64,000 nt of DNA from an uncultured Ruminococcus sp. Lineage in GTDB: Bacteria; Bacillota; Clostridia; Oscillospirales; Ruminococcaceae. Position 1 is the first letter of the stretch. Each line of letters opens with the position of its first letter. The stretch spans positions 48,978 through 112,977 of the forward strand of contig NZ_CAMYUE010000008.1 of assembly GCF_947301925.1 (NCBI RefSeq), read 5' to 3'. A program made the position numbers and the translations under genes. The notes below the pieces were generated by a model that saw only the letters and a program-made list of their open reading frames with translations, made no database searches and was not told where the DNA came from. Of this stretch, positions 54,358 to 63,209 are shown one piece after another.

Positions 54358-54786
54358 ATGTCAACTACACTGGCAAAGCCCGCTGAAGTAAGCCGTACTT
54401 GGTATATCCTCGACGCTGAGGGCAAATCCCTCGGTAGAGTTGCTGCTAAGGCTGCTCACATACTCAGAGGCAAGCACAAGCCCACTTATACTCCCAACGT
54501 AGACTGCGGAGATCACGTTATCGTTATCAACTGCGCAAAGGCTGTCCTCACAGGAAGAAAGCTGGAGCAGAAGAAGTACTACTGGCACACAGGCTGGATC
54601 GGCGGCCTCAAGTCCATCGCTTACAAGGATATGATGGCTGAGCAGGCTGACAGAGCTATGACTATCGCTGTTAACGGAATGCTTCCCAACAACAGCCTCG
54701 GCAGAGCTCAGATCAAGAGACTCAGAACTTACAAGGACGCTAATCACAAGCAGGAGGCTCAGAAGCCTGTTGCTTACGAGCTTTAA
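54358..54786 (+). CDS. rplM: 50S ribosomal protein L13
   Basis: 142 residues with TWYILDAEGKSLGRVAAKAA, KHKPTYTPNVDCGDHVIVINC and KKYYWHTGWIGGLK, all typical of L13, an early-assembly protein of the large subunit. AGGAGG precedes the ATG. rpsI follows by 16 bases in the universal L13-S9 operon. Confidence 0.98.
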   Translation: MSTTLAKPAEVSRTWYILDAEGKSLGRVAAKAAHILRGKHKPTYTPNVDCGDHVIVINCAKAVLTGRKLEQKKYYWHTGWIGGLKSIAYKDMMAEQADRAMTIAVNGMLPNNSLGRAQIKRLRTYKDANHKQEAQKPVAYEL

Positions 54787-54802
54787 TAGGAGGTGCTTTT
54801 AA

Positions 54803-55204
54803 ATGTACGAATCAAAGGTAAAATACTACTACGGCACAGGCAGAAGAAAGCACTCCGTAGCAAGAGTAAGAATCTACCCCGGCTCGGGTAATGTTACTAT
54901 CAACGGCAGAGGCATCGATGACTACTTCGGTCTCGAGACTCTCAAGCTCATCGTTCGTCAGCCCCTGGCTCTCACAGACAATGTTGAGAAGTTCGACGTT
55001 ATCTGCACAGTTGCAGGCGGCGGCGTTACAGGTCAGGCCGGTGCTATCAGACATGGTATCTCAAGAGCTCTTCTCGAGTTCGATGCTGAGCTCCGTCCCA
55101 CACTCAAGAAGGCCGGATTCCTCACTCGTGACCCCAGAATGAAGGAGAGAAAGAAGTACGGTCTCAAGGCCGCACGTCGTGCTCCCCAGTTCTCAAAGAG
55201 ATAA
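54803..55204 (+). CDS. rpsI: 30S ribosomal protein S9
   Basis: 133 residues with [45 protein letters not shown] and the C-terminal [17 protein letters not shown] tail that reaches the P-site tRNA. AGGAGG precedes the ATG. The 3' end of rpsI is a known integration site of several Firmicute conjugative elements; here an integrase gene lies 130 bases downstream in convergent orientation. Confidence 0.98.
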   Translation: MYESKVKYYYGTGRRKHSVARVRIYPGSGNVTINGRGIDDYFGLETLKLIVRQPLALTDNVEKFDVICTVAGGGVTGQAGAIRHGISRALLEFDAELRPTLKKAGFLTRDPRMKERKKYGLKAARRAPQFSKR

Positions 55205-55248
55205 TCAGACTTATCTCAAATCGCCGTATTTTCGGCACTTTTCAGACC

Positions 55249-55281
55249 TTACAAATTCGTCATGGTCTTTGTCTGGTCTTT
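55249..55281. other. Left end of the integrated element: arm-type repeats and possible core site
   Basis: GGTCTTT at 55264-55270 and 55275-55281, 11 bases apart, as integrase arm sites are often arranged. TTACAAATTCG (55249-55259) resembles TTACAAAATCG at 63787-63797 near the right end. Confidence 0.4.
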
Positions 55282-55289
55282 ATCGAAAG

Positions 55290-55330
55290 ATTTTTAATAT
55301 CCGTCTCGATCATTCGGGACGGATATTTTG
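55290..55330. terminator. Terminator between rpsI and the integrase gene
   Basis: AATATCCGTC / GACGGATATT 10-bp stem with flanking T and A tracts, usable from both sides. Confidence 0.75.
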
Positions 55331-55333
55331 CGT

Positions 55334-56791
55334 TCAGGACAATTTAAGGGTTATAAGATCGGCAACCTTAGCCTTTGTGCTTTTCAGTACGTCAGCGTAA
55401 ATATCGGCTGTGATATTTATATCCCGATGACCGAGATGCTCCGAAACCACTTTGAGGTCAACTCCGCTGTTCAGCAAGAGTGTAGCATTACAATGCCTGA
55501 GCTGGTGCAGGGTAAGATTTTCAAACTCCGTTCCCTTAGTGAAGCGTTTCAGAGAATGGTATACAGAATTCCTGTCTCGATAGTTGCCCAGTGCAGATGT
55601 GAATACCATTTCGGGGTGAGCAAAGTTCTTTCCGAGTGCTGCCGACATTCTGTCGATATAGGCTTTCTGCTCCCTGAAAATAGAAGCAAGGACATCGCTC
55701 ATTCCGATAACCCTGCGACTGCTCTCCGTTTTAGGTGAGCCGAGCTTGTGTTTACCGCCAATATCAGTGAGATTATGGTTAATGGTGATCGTCATTTCAT
55801 CAAAGTCAATGTCTTCCCACATAAGCCCCAAGCATTCTCCCGAACGCATTCCTGTGTAAAGCAATACTTTGACTATTCTTTTAAAGTCCTCGTCCCACGG
55901 TTTTGTATCAAGAAGCTCCATAAATCGCTTGATCTCGCTCTCGTCAAGGGACATTTTCTTCTTTCCGTCCTTTTTCTTCGGAAGAATAACGTTGTGACAA
56001 GGCGATTCACGAATGAAGCCCTGCTCAACACCTCTGCGGAAGATGCTTTGAATAACCACATAGACTTTCTTCACCGTCTGCGGATTAAGCGTCATAGATT
56101 TCATGATTCTTGTCAGCTTAGGAGTTGTGATCTCTTTCAGCTTCATATTGCCGATAACGGGCTTTATATGATTGTTGTACTGTCCCTTATAGGTATACGC
56201 CGTACTCGGCTTCAGCTCAACAGGTGCGTAATTCTCAAAGTACCAGTCAGCAAGTTCAGAGAAACGCATATTCTCATTGAGTTCCGTATAGTCTTTACAG
56301 CGGTTCTCAAAGTCGAAAGCAAACTGCTGTGCGAGCTTTTCCGCTTTTTTAGGCGTTACGCCCTGCGGCGGCTTAAAGGTTGTAGACTTGATGATCTGCT
56401 TCACACGGGCTTCCAGTGCCTTAATGTCCAGCTGAGCCTTGTACATTTCCTCACGGTGGTCTTTGTTGTACTTGCTCTCAAAGGTGTCGAACGGAGCTTT
56501 GATGAAGTGCATCACAGGGCTTTTTCTTTCAGAAGGCTGTGCTATAATGATTGAATACAGCACAGGCGGTTCGGTGTGGTCTGCTTTTCCTGCAAGTCGA
56601 TACAGACCAGTGAAACAGTAGCCCACGGCTGAGAGCATAGCCGTTCCTGCCATTCCCACGTCGGTGGAGGTCGTGACCGAGATCGCCTGCGCCATGTTTC
56701 GCAGGACAGTCGGCAACGCATCGAGCGGAAAAGGAATTGCATCTGTCCTCTGCCGCAATGGTCGGGGTTCTCCCCATGAAATACTAATCAT
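55334..56791 (-). CDS. Chimeric protein: DUF3987 N-terminal fragment fused to a tyrosine integrase
   Basis: 485 residues. Residues 1 to about 135 match the start of DUF3987 replication-type proteins of mobile elements (FPLDALPTVLRNMAQ, GKADHTEP, AQPSERKSPV). From about 136 (TTFKPPQGVTPKKAEKLA) the product is a phage-type integrase with SAM-like core-binding domain (175-260) and catalytic domain. The catalytic residues are complete: Arg316, Lys354, His429, Arg432, His455 and Tyr465. The true N-terminal arm-binding domain of the integrase is missing. The junction lies near 56386. GAGGA nine bases before the ATG suggests the fusion is translated. It catalyses integration and excision if functional. 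Confidence 0.85.
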   Translation of the reverse strand: MISISWGEPRPLRQRTDAIPFPLDALPTVLRNMAQAISVTTSTDVGMAGTAMLSAVGYCFTGLYRLAGKADHTEPPVLYSIIIAQPSERKSPVMHFIKAPFDTFESKYNKDHREEMYKAQLDIKALEARVKQIIKSTTFKPPQGVTPKKAEKLAQQFAFDFENRCKDYTELNENMRFSELADWYFENYAPVELKPSTAYTYKGQYNNHIKPVIGNMKLKEITTPKLTRIMKSMTLNPQTVKKVYVVIQSIFRRGVEQGFIRESPCHNVILPKKKDGKKKMSLDESEIKRFMELLDTKPWDEDFKRIVKVLLYTGMRSGECLGLMWEDIDFDEMTITINHNLTDIGGKHKLGSPKTESSRRVIGMSDVLASIFREQKAYIDRMSAALGKNFAHPEMVFTSALGNYRDRNSVYHSLKRFTKGTEFENLTLHQLRHCNATLLLNSGVDLKVVSEHLGHRDINITADIYADVLKSTKAKVADLITLKLS

Positions 56792-56833
56792 TTTGTCGTT
56801 TTCCTCTTTTTTGTAATTTTTCTTTTATTTCTC

Positions 56834-56862
56834 TTGACAGATTGCGTATGATGTGCTATAAT
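56834..56862 (+). promoter_or_regulatory. Promoter of the element's XRE regulator
   Basis: TTGACA (56834-56839), 17-bp spacer, TATAAT (56857-56862) with extended -10 TGC. Confidence 0.8.
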
Positions 56863-56903
56863 AAATCAAGAAATAACACGTTTCAATCTCTGAGATATAT
56901 TAT

Positions 56904-56921
56904 ATGCTACCTAAGTAGCAT
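56904..56921. promoter_or_regulatory. Operator-like palindrome in the regulator leader
   Basis: ATGCTAC CTAA GTAGCAT, 7-base perfect arms. It lies about 35 bases after the predicted start of transcription and between the divergent integrase and regulator genes, a good place for autorepression. Confidence 0.5.
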
Positions 56922-56986
56922 TTGTCAAGCAAAAATAATCAGAACGAGTTAAGTTCTGCCTTTTGCACAAATTGGAGGGACACAAA

Positions 56987-57694
56987 ATGACTGTCTTTTG
57001 GAGAAAATACAATGAACTTTGCGATGAGAGAGGAATCAAGCCGAGGACATTAGCCACAGAGCTGGGTATCTCGGCAGCGACCGTCACCAAATGGGTGAAT
57101 GACGGTATGCCCAACCTTGAAATGATAACGAGGATAGCGGAATATTTCGATGTTCCGATAGATTATCTGATAAACGAGGACGATACACCGATCATTCCCG
57201 AAGCCAACAAAAAGCGTAGCGTGTTCAAGTCTGTCAGCTCTCTATCACAGCGTTGGGTGAGCCTGCGCCGTGGAAGCGAGATCAGCCTGGAAACACAGCT
57301 CAAAATCATTCCTTATGTGAATTGTACGGTGCAGTTCCTCAATAATGATAAGTATATTGAGTACAGCCCCGAAGCCGAATATGATACCGACCACCTTAAA
57401 GATGCAGAAACTATCTTCGATATTTTGGGTATTCTCGACCATTGTGCCGACACCGAGAGCTACCGCATCGTGCAGGTGCAGCTTTCACGCATAGTCCTTT
57501 ATCACCTGAAAGAAAAAGGCTTCGACCGTGAAGCTCTCCGTACCGAGCATCTCGATCAGGAGAAGATGGAGTACCTCTACACAGGTAAAGAGGGCGGCAA
57601 GTCCCATAACTATGGGCTGAACTTCTCGGATATGGACTTTCTCAGGGAGTTTACGGGGCTGAGTTATCGGGTGATGTTTACGGGGATAGAATAA
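56987..57694 (+). CDS. XRE-family (helix-turn-helix) regulator of the mobile element
   Basis: 235 residues with an N-terminal HTH (about 8-65: RTLATELGISAATVTKWVNDGMPNLEMITRIAEYFDVPIDYLIN) and a C-terminal domain of about 150 residues without recognised motif, which may sense a ligand or partner. It probably governs excision or the neighbouring genes. GGAGGGA fixes the ATG at 56987 rather than the upstream TTG at 56963. Divergent from the integrase. Confidence 0.85.
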   Translation: MTVFWRKYNELCDERGIKPRTLATELGISAATVTKWVNDGMPNLEMITRIAEYFDVPIDYLINEDDTPIIPEANKKRSVFKSVSSLSQRWVSLRRGSEISLETQLKIIPYVNCTVQFLNNDKYIEYSPEAEYDTDHLKDAETIFDILGILDHCADTESYRIVQVQLSRIVLYHLKEKGFDREALRTEHLDQEKMEYLYTGKEGGKSHNYGLNFSDMDFLREFTGLSYRVMFTGIE

Positions 57695-57712
57695 CAGAAG
57701 GGAGATTACATT

Positions 57713-58009
57713 ATGAACGATCCTATCAAAAAGGCTTATGATATTGCTTCTATCAGAAAAGATATACAGGAGCGTCAGCAGATAATCAACGATTACATGA
57801 ATACAAGGTATTTAGATAGAGAAAAGGCTATTTCCAAAATTCAGGAACTAAGGATAACCAATGAAAATGTAGCAGCGGTAACTGCTGTTAAACTTGCCCA
57901 GTATTCCGTTCCTTTCTCGCAAGTGCCTGATGAGAACATAGTTGCGGAACTGAAAATGCAGATAGATATTCTGTCAGCGGAGTTGACGAAAGAATTATCC
58001 GAGCAGTAA
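57713..58009 (+). CDS. Small helical protein of unknown function
   Basis: 98 residues, almost wholly helical with probable coiled coil (ASIRKDIQERQQIINDYMNTRYLDREKAISKIQEL). No family is recognised. AAGGGAG precedes the ATG; it follows the regulator by 18 bases and is likely cotranscribed. Confidence 0.7.
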   Translation: MNDPIKKAYDIASIRKDIQERQQIINDYMNTRYLDREKAISKIQELRITNENVAAVTAVKLAQYSVPFSQVPDENIVAELKMQIDILSAELTKELSEQ

Positions 58010-58023
58010 CAGATGTATTTTAT

Positions 58024-58062
58024 AGAGCTGAGGAGCGATGCTTCTTAGCTCTTTCCTTTTTT
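58024..58062 (+). terminator. Terminator of the regulator-small protein transcript
   Basis: AGAGCT-AG-AGC GAT GCT-CT-AGCTCT hairpin followed by TTCCTTTTTT. Confidence 0.7.
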
Positions 58063-58088
58063 GTGCGGACTTCGATTCTGGTGATATC

Positions 58089-58122
58089 AAAAAAGCTCAG
58101 GATTAATCGTTCCTGAGCTTTT
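58089..58122 (-). terminator. Terminator of the methyltransferase gene
   Basis: AAAAGCTCAGGA / TTCCTGAGCTTTT hairpin with T run on the minus strand, just after the stop at 58126. Confidence 0.85.
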
Positions 58123-58125
58123 ATC

Positions 58126-58968
58126 TTACCATGTTAGAAGAAGTTGATCTTCCACCTTTTTATCAATCATTTCTTCGCCTGTATGCTGTAATCTATCTAT
58201 CATAGATATTCCGCAGTTTACAAAGAGTTTCCTTTCAAATAATCCCTCAGGCGGAGTAACAGATATATCCTCTTTTCTACTTTTTCTGGTTCCGTTTATA
58301 GAGAGAATCACTTTCACTCCACGTTTTTTGCATTCATCGATTTTTTGAAACAGTTCATCAACACTAAACTGATGCGAACCATAAATAATGGATTGTGAGT
58401 GTGTATAAGGCGGATCGCAGTATACAACATCATTCTCTACAGCCTTATCCATTGCATCTCTATAATCCTCACAAGAAAAAGAGGCTTTTTGCAAGAGGTT
58501 ATGCCATTGATCTACCCTCTTAGAAAATGTTGCGGGAGCTATAGGCTTATGAGGTCCTCGTGGAGTTGACATATATCCATCTGCTTTCCTGAAACGTATG
58601 ACACCTGAATAACAAGTTCTTGAAAGCAAGCAAAAATCTAAAGCGTTAAAATCTGTATTGAATCTATCTCTTATCTCCAAATATTTTTTTTCTGGATCAA
58701 GATAGTATTCTTCAATTTCTTTTGAGTAATACTGCTTTATTCTCTCTGGATCATCCTTTACCATAGAAAAAATATCAATAAGAAAAGGAAGTATATCACT
58801 GCCGTAACAGGCGTTACATTCTTTTGTGCTATTGAGCAGTTCAGCCATTACAGCGCCACTTCCGAGAAATGGCTCATAGTAATTGTTGAAACTATCGGGA
58901 ATGTAGGAAACTATTGTTTGTGCAAAACGCTGTTTATTTCCTATCCATTTTAACAAAGCGGGTATCAT
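58126..58968 (-). CDS. D12-class DNA adenine N6-methyltransferase of a type II R-M system
   Basis: 280 residues with LLKWIGNKQRFAQTI at the start, FLGSGAVMAELL (SAM motif I) and DPPYTHSQSI at 185-188 (catalytic motif IV). These mark the Dam-like D12 class that methylates adenine. It should protect the host at the site cut by the nuclease encoded across the divergent promoter. The frame is open to 59046, but AGGAGAG fixes the ATG at 58968. Strongly AT-rich compared with the host genes. Confidence 0.92.
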   Translation of the reverse strand: MIPALLKWIGNKQRFAQTIVSYIPDSFNNYYEPFLGSGAVMAELLNSTKECNACYGSDILPFLIDIFSMVKDDPERIKQYYSKEIEEYYLDPEKKYLEIRDRFNTDFNALDFCLLSRTCYSGVIRFRKADGYMSTPRGPHKPIAPATFSKRVDQWHNLLQKASFSCEDYRDAMDKAVENDVVYCDPPYTHSQSIIYGSHQFSVDELFQKIDECKKRGVKVILSINGTRKSRKEDISVTPPEGLFERKLFVNCGISMIDRLQHTGEEMIDKKVEDQLLLTW

Positions 58969-58988
58969 ATTATCTCTCCTGTAACTTA

Positions 58989-59002
58989 AAGTCTGTAGAC
59001 TT
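58989..59002. promoter_or_regulatory. C-box-like palindrome in the R-M divergent promoter
   Basis: AAGTCT GT AGACTT, a perfect 14-bp palindrome like the binding sites of restriction controller proteins (GACT...AGTC cores), between the methyltransferase and controller starts. Confidence 0.6.
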
Positions 59003-59047
59003 ATTTCATACATATATATTATAATATAAAATAGTGGAGGTGTCAAG

Positions 59048-59275
59048 ATGAAATCCGAAATATTATTAAAATACGGTCAAGTTGTACGAAAAATACGGTT
59101 AGAAAAGGGCATTTCACAGGAAACGTTAGCTGATCTAAGCGGACTTCATCGCACTTACATGAGCGACGTAGAACTTGGCAAAAGAAATGTTTCGTTGGAA
59201 AATATAGATAGGATCGCCAATGCATTGGATGTATCTATATCTGAGATATTTAAACAAATTGAAAGTGGGGAGTAA
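59048..59275 (+). CDS. Restriction-modification controller protein (XRE type)
   Basis: 75 residues, a single HTH domain (YGQVVRKIRLEKGISQETLADLSGLHRTYMSDVELGKRNVSLENIDRIANAL). Size, sequence and place are those of C proteins, which delay nuclease expression until methylation is complete. GGAGGTG precedes the ATG. It is divergent from the methyltransferase and two bases before the nuclease gene. Confidence 0.88.
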   Translation: MKSEILLKYGQVVRKIRLEKGISQETLADLSGLHRTYMSDVELGKRNVSLENIDRIANALDVSISEIFKQIESGE

Positions 59276-59277
59276 AC

Positions 59278-60084
59278 ATGAAAGCTTTTCCTGAGTTTTC
59301 GATGGAAGATAATTCATTTTGGTCACTTATTCGCTTTATTTCCGAAAAGCTTGGCTATACAAATCGTCGAACTGGATTGGTAAGTTCGTATTCTCCTGAA
59401 GAAATTTCTGCATTGTGCAAAAGAGAGAATATAAATGTTCCCGATGATGTAATAGTGAAAGCTTCTTTATATTTGCAGAAAAGAGCTACTGCAATAAACA
59501 ATACCGTCCAGAACAACCTTATGAATGCTGAACAGGCTGAGAAAGTCTTTATGGATTTATATAACAGCCGTCAGTATGATTCTAAATTGATTATGAACAA
59601 GCAGTCAGGCGACAAGAAAAAGGTTAACTTCTTTACTGCCATCATAACAATGATTGCTGAGGAAGTACTTGGGGGAGCAGATACATTTGATCCTGATCCA
59701 AGAGGACTTTCTTATCTTGTTGATAATAACTCCCTTCTTGGTGGATTGTCACGAAGATTTGATGGAGCATATCCTTCTGTGTATTCTCCAAAGCTTGTGT
59801 GGGAGATAAAAGAATACTACTACACTACTACTTTCGGTAGCAGAATTGCTGATGGTGTTTATGAAACGCAGCTTGATGGATATGAGTTAAAGGAAATATA
59901 TCAAAGAACTGGTCATAAGATTCATCATGTTATCTTCGTTGATAGCTATAAAGTTTGGTGGGAGATGGGAAAATCTTATACTGTCAGACTTGTTGATGCA
60001 CTTAATATGGGGTTAGTTGATGATGTTATTTTCGGAAAAGAAGTATTGACTGAGTGGAGAAAAATATTACAAGCAGTTAAGTAA
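59278..60084 (+). CDS. Putative type II restriction endonuclease (PD-(D/E)XK-like)
   Basis: 268 residues. I do not recognise a named enzyme, but a PD-(D/E)XK pattern is visible: Asp162 in FDGAYP and Glu176-x-Lys178 in WEIKEYY, with a following helix rich in Gln/Tyr. Together with the controller two bases upstream and the divergent methyltransferase this strongly suggests the cutting partner. The recognition site cannot be told; a D12-class partner methylates adenine. GGGGAG within the controller gene serves as ribosome-binding site. Confidence 0.8.
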   Translation: MKAFPEFSMEDNSFWSLIRFISEKLGYTNRRTGLVSSYSPEEISALCKRENINVPDDVIVKASLYLQKRATAINNTVQNNLMNAEQAEKVFMDLYNSRQYDSKLIMNKQSGDKKKVNFFTAIITMIAEEVLGGADTFDPDPRGLSYLVDNNSLLGGLSRRFDGAYPSVYSPKLVWEIKEYYYTTTFGSRIADGVYETQLDGYELKEIYQRTGHKIHHVIFVDSYKVWWEMGKSYTVRLVDALNMGLVDDVIFGKEVLTEWRKILQAVK

Positions 60085-60102
60085 TCATTAAGGAGAATGA
60101 CG

Positions 60103-61593
60103 ATGGCCAAAAATGTAACTCAATACGATTTACTTATTTCATGTCCTGGTGATGTTAAAGAGGAAATAGAATGTATAAAAAGTTCGGTGGAACAATTTAA
60201 TTCTACTTTTGCAGATTCACTTGGTATCTCAATTAGAACTAAGCATTGGAGTAAAAACTCATATCCTCAATCTGGTGGTAAACCACAAGCACTTCTCAAT
60301 AAGCAATTTGTAAATGATTGTGACGCAGCCGTTGCTATCTTGTGGACAAGGTTTGGAACGCCAACAGATGAATACGGTTCTGGTACTGAAGAAGAAATAG
60401 AGATAATGCTTCATGATGGAAAACAAGTCTTTATGTATTTTTGCGACAAACCACTTAGTCCGTCACAAATGGATTCAGAAGAATTTAAACGTGTCAAAGC
60501 ATTTAAAGACAAATATAAGGATAGGGGTATTTATTTTACATATACTTCTATTGATGATTTTAAACGAGATTTCTTTGCACATCTGTCACAATACTATTTG
60601 AGTTTAAAAACTGTTGAAAGTATGAATAACGAAAGACATTCATCACTATTGTTAAAGGGGCTTGATCGAGAAAATCATATCTCTGATAATGCAGTAATAT
60701 GTGATTTCAAACTAAAAAACGAATATGACGAAAATGGGTATATTGCGAAGATTAGAGAATACTATTCTGAAATCGACTCAATTAAGACAGCAAAAATAAC
60801 AGGGAATCCTTTGCTTACTGGAACTTTATCTTTTATGCCCCCAGCAGAGATTAGTAATAATATTAAGACATACATCACAGAAATCGCTAAACATCTCAAC
60901 ATAGAATTAAACGAGAATTTCTTTGATCTTGGAAATCTACATAAATCATTAGATGCATTACCAATGTATTCCTCTGTTAGTGGTTCTGACCAAGAAAAAA
61001 GAAAATATGATTTAATATACAAGCTATATGACACTATACAAGATTTTCTAAAATGGATTTCGGCTGACAAAGCATTAACTGGACTGAAATCTCTCGGGCT
61101 AATTCTAACAAATGCTGGAACCGACTATGATGAAGATGTGGAAGTTTCGTTGTATGTCCCCAAAGACGCTCTTGTTACCGTTGATACATTTCCTGAGTTG
61201 AGTGTAGATGACAAGAATTACCTAATGAATGATAGAGATTTAGACGAAATATTCCATATTCCTTCTACAGCTGAATTTTTGGATTATGCCGATTCGATTA
61301 AACTCTCTAAACAAGTTCCAACACCTGTTAAGCCAATTCAAGGTATATTTGGATCAACATACGATGCTTGCGAAGGATTTACGGACTACTTATCAGATGT
61401 TTTTGGATTTGAGGCTTACACTACTGATAAATGTTATGTTGTAAAAATTAAGTTTGATTATATCAAACATAATACTTCTGTCGCATTTCCTTCAATAATA
61501 CTATTATTGAAGGATATTACAGATATTCCATATACCATTACTTCTAAAAGAAATGCAGAAATAATCAATGGAACAATAACAATAACAAAATAA
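60103..61593 (+). CDS. DUF4062 / TIR-like domain protein, probable defence effector
   Basis: 496 residues. The N-terminal 170 have the DUF4062-type pattern (YDLLISCPGDVKEEIECI, HWSKNSYPQSGGKPQALLNKQFVNDCDAAVAILWTRFGTPT split in two parts, GSGTEEEIEIML, KQVFMYFCD), a TIR/nucleoside-deoxyribosyltransferase-like fold with a conserved Glu near residue 100. The remaining 320 residues are of unknown fold and may recognise a trigger. Such domains are common in phage-defence proteins that attack nucleotides or NAD. The start at 60103 is favoured over 60097 by spacing from AAGGAG. It follows the nuclease by 18 bases. Confidence 0.7.
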   Translation: MAKNVTQYDLLISCPGDVKEEIECIKSSVEQFNSTFADSLGISIRTKHWSKNSYPQSGGKPQALLNKQFVNDCDAAVAILWTRFGTPTDEYGSGTEEEIEIMLHDGKQVFMYFCDKPLSPSQMDSEEFKRVKAFKDKYKDRGIYFTYTSIDDFKRDFFAHLSQYYLSLKTVESMNNERHSSLLLKGLDRENHISDNAVICDFKLKNEYDENGYIAKIREYYSEIDSIKTAKITGNPLLTGTLSFMPPAEISNNIKTYITEIAKHLNIELNENFFDLGNLHKSLDALPMYSSVSGSDQEKRKYDLIYKLYDTIQDFLKWISADKALTGLKSLGLILTNAGTDYDEDVEVSLYVPKDALVTVDTFPELSVDDKNYLMNDRDLDEIFHIPSTAEFLDYADSIKLSKQVPTPVKPIQGIFGSTYDACEGFTDYLSDVFGFEAYTTDKCYVVKIKFDYIKHNTSVAFPSIILLLKDITDIPYTITSKRNAEIINGTITITK

Positions 61594-61685
61594 AAGATAC
61601 GATAAAGATAAAAACAATTTGAATATGAGTTGCATCTCATAAATAAAGTACATAAAGATTATAATTTTTTTAGAAAGGAAAAATA

Positions 61686-63194
61686 ATGAATCTAAATATA
61701 CAGATATGCGATATTAGAAACATCAATAGTTTGAATGTTTCATTACCATTTGAAAAAGGTATGTATGCTCTTGTTGGAGAAAACGGATGTGGTAAGAGTA
61801 CGCTTATGTTACTATTATCTCTTGTAATTAAGCCTTCTTCTGCTAAAATGATTACATCTAAAGATCTTTCTCCAAATTCATATGTTGAAATTTCTATCGG
61901 AGATAAAAATGATAGGTGGACACCAGATAAGAATAATAAGCTTTCTACTGGCAAAAAGGTAAAAGATAAATACGGCTCATATAATGATACTCAAGATGTT
62001 CGTTTTAATGGTTTCTATGAGGGTAGCATTTTTTATGGAACACGTTTTTTTGATTATAATAAAGTTACAAAATTCATTGGTAAAGCAGATATTCATGAAA
62101 AACTAATTGAAGCAGATACTTTTGTTGCTGAAACTTTAGGTTATATTCTTCATAATGATAAAAAATGGTATAAAACACTAAAAAAGATTAAATCTAAAAA
62201 AGTGGCAAAAGAAGAAGGCTTTATCGGTATTCCATATTTTTATGAAATAGAAGGAACATTAACCAATAAACTTATTAGCCAATATCAAATGAGTAGTGGC
62301 GAAAGTATGCTGATATCATTAATAGATTTTATTAATAACATCATAAAGAGGCATACTTATGATCGAGTATTATTGTTAATTGATGAAGTTGAATTAGCTT
62401 TACATCCTGCCGCTATTGATAGACTTCACATCTTTTTATTGGATTTAATAAAGAATTCAGATTCTGAAATAATAGTATATTTTTCAACGCATTCTGCGGA
62501 ACTTATTCATAGAATAGCTCCTCGAAATATATATTTATTAGAAAACGACACTAAGACTATTGATGTTATCAATCCTTGCTATCCAAATTATGCAATAAGA
62601 AGTCTTTATATTCCAAATGGTTTTGATTTCCTATTATTAGTTGAAGACGAATTAGCTAAAGCTATAGTAGATAAAGTTATTCGTGAAAACAATCTTGCAT
62701 CAAGTAAATTAATATGTATTCTTCCTTCTGGAGGTTGTAATCAAATGTTGAAATTACATCACGATATGGTAACATACAATACTTTAGGAGTCGGAAAACA
62801 TATTATCAGTATCTTTGATGGAGATGTGAAAGAAAATATTGCCAAACAAGAAGAATATAAACAATTGCCTAAGTGTTTTTTACCCATTCCAAGTGTAGAG
62901 AAATACCTAAAATTCAAGTTGGTTGATACACCAGATAAAAACTTCATAAAATTGTTAGGTGATAAGTATTTCAATCAACGTTCGCTAAGTGATATAATTA
63001 AAGACTATTTAAATGATGATAGAACGTCATCTTCAAATGACAAGGATGGGAAAAATTTCTATTCTGTCATATGTGCTAATTTGGATAGAATTGGTATATC
63101 AGAATCAGACTTTATTAAGTATTTGTCAAATGATATTTACGAATATGAAAAACCTACAAAATTTGTGGAATCGATAAAGAAATTGCTTTCATAA
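61686..63194 (+). CDS. OLD-like AAA ATPase with TOPRIM-like C-terminal domain, probable defence protein
   Basis: 502 residues. ABC-type ATPase head: Walker A GENGCGKST (31-39), signature SSGES (203-207), Walker B LLLIDE (229-234) and the His switch STHS (267-270). After about 310 the acid motifs of a TOPRIM nuclease follow: LLLVEDE (Glu320), PSGG (347-350) and FDGD (Asp378, Asp380). This is the plan of OLD-family nucleases such as GajA of Gabija. Very AT-rich. It lies 92 bases after the DUF4062 gene in the same direction; GAAAGGA precedes the ATG. Confidence 0.82.
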   Translation: MNLNIQICDIRNINSLNVSLPFEKGMYALVGENGCGKSTLMLLLSLVIKPSSAKMITSKDLSPNSYVEISIGDKNDRWTPDKNNKLSTGKKVKDKYGSYNDTQDVRFNGFYEGSIFYGTRFFDYNKVTKFIGKADIHEKLIEADTFVAETLGYILHNDKKWYKTLKKIKSKKVAKEEGFIGIPYFYEIEGTLTNKLISQYQMSSGESMLISLIDFINNIIKRHTYDRVLLLIDEVELALHPAAIDRLHIFLLDLIKNSDSEIIVYFSTHSAELIHRIAPRNIYLLENDTKTIDVINPCYPNYAIRSLYIPNGFDFLLLVEDELAKAIVDKVIRENNLASSKLICILPSGGCNQMLKLHHDMVTYNTLGVGKHIISIFDGDVKENIAKQEEYKQLPKCFLPIPSVEKYLKFKLVDTPDKNFIKLLGDKYFNQRSLSDIIKDYLNDDRTSSSNDKDGKNFYSVICANLDRIGISESDFIKYLSNDIYEYEKPTKFVESIKKLLS

Positions 63195-63209
63195 ATTTTA
63201 TTTCAAAAG

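Noticed and set aside
55190..55204. Duplicated 3' end of rpsI as attachment site of the element
   Set aside because: No second copy of the rpsI end was found before the window's right edge; the core near 55249 fits better but is unproven.
59278..60084. Assignment of the nuclease to a named enzyme such as a DpnII or EcoRV type
   Set aside because: Only the D162/E176/K178 pattern and context support it; no distinctive sequence of a named enzyme was seen.
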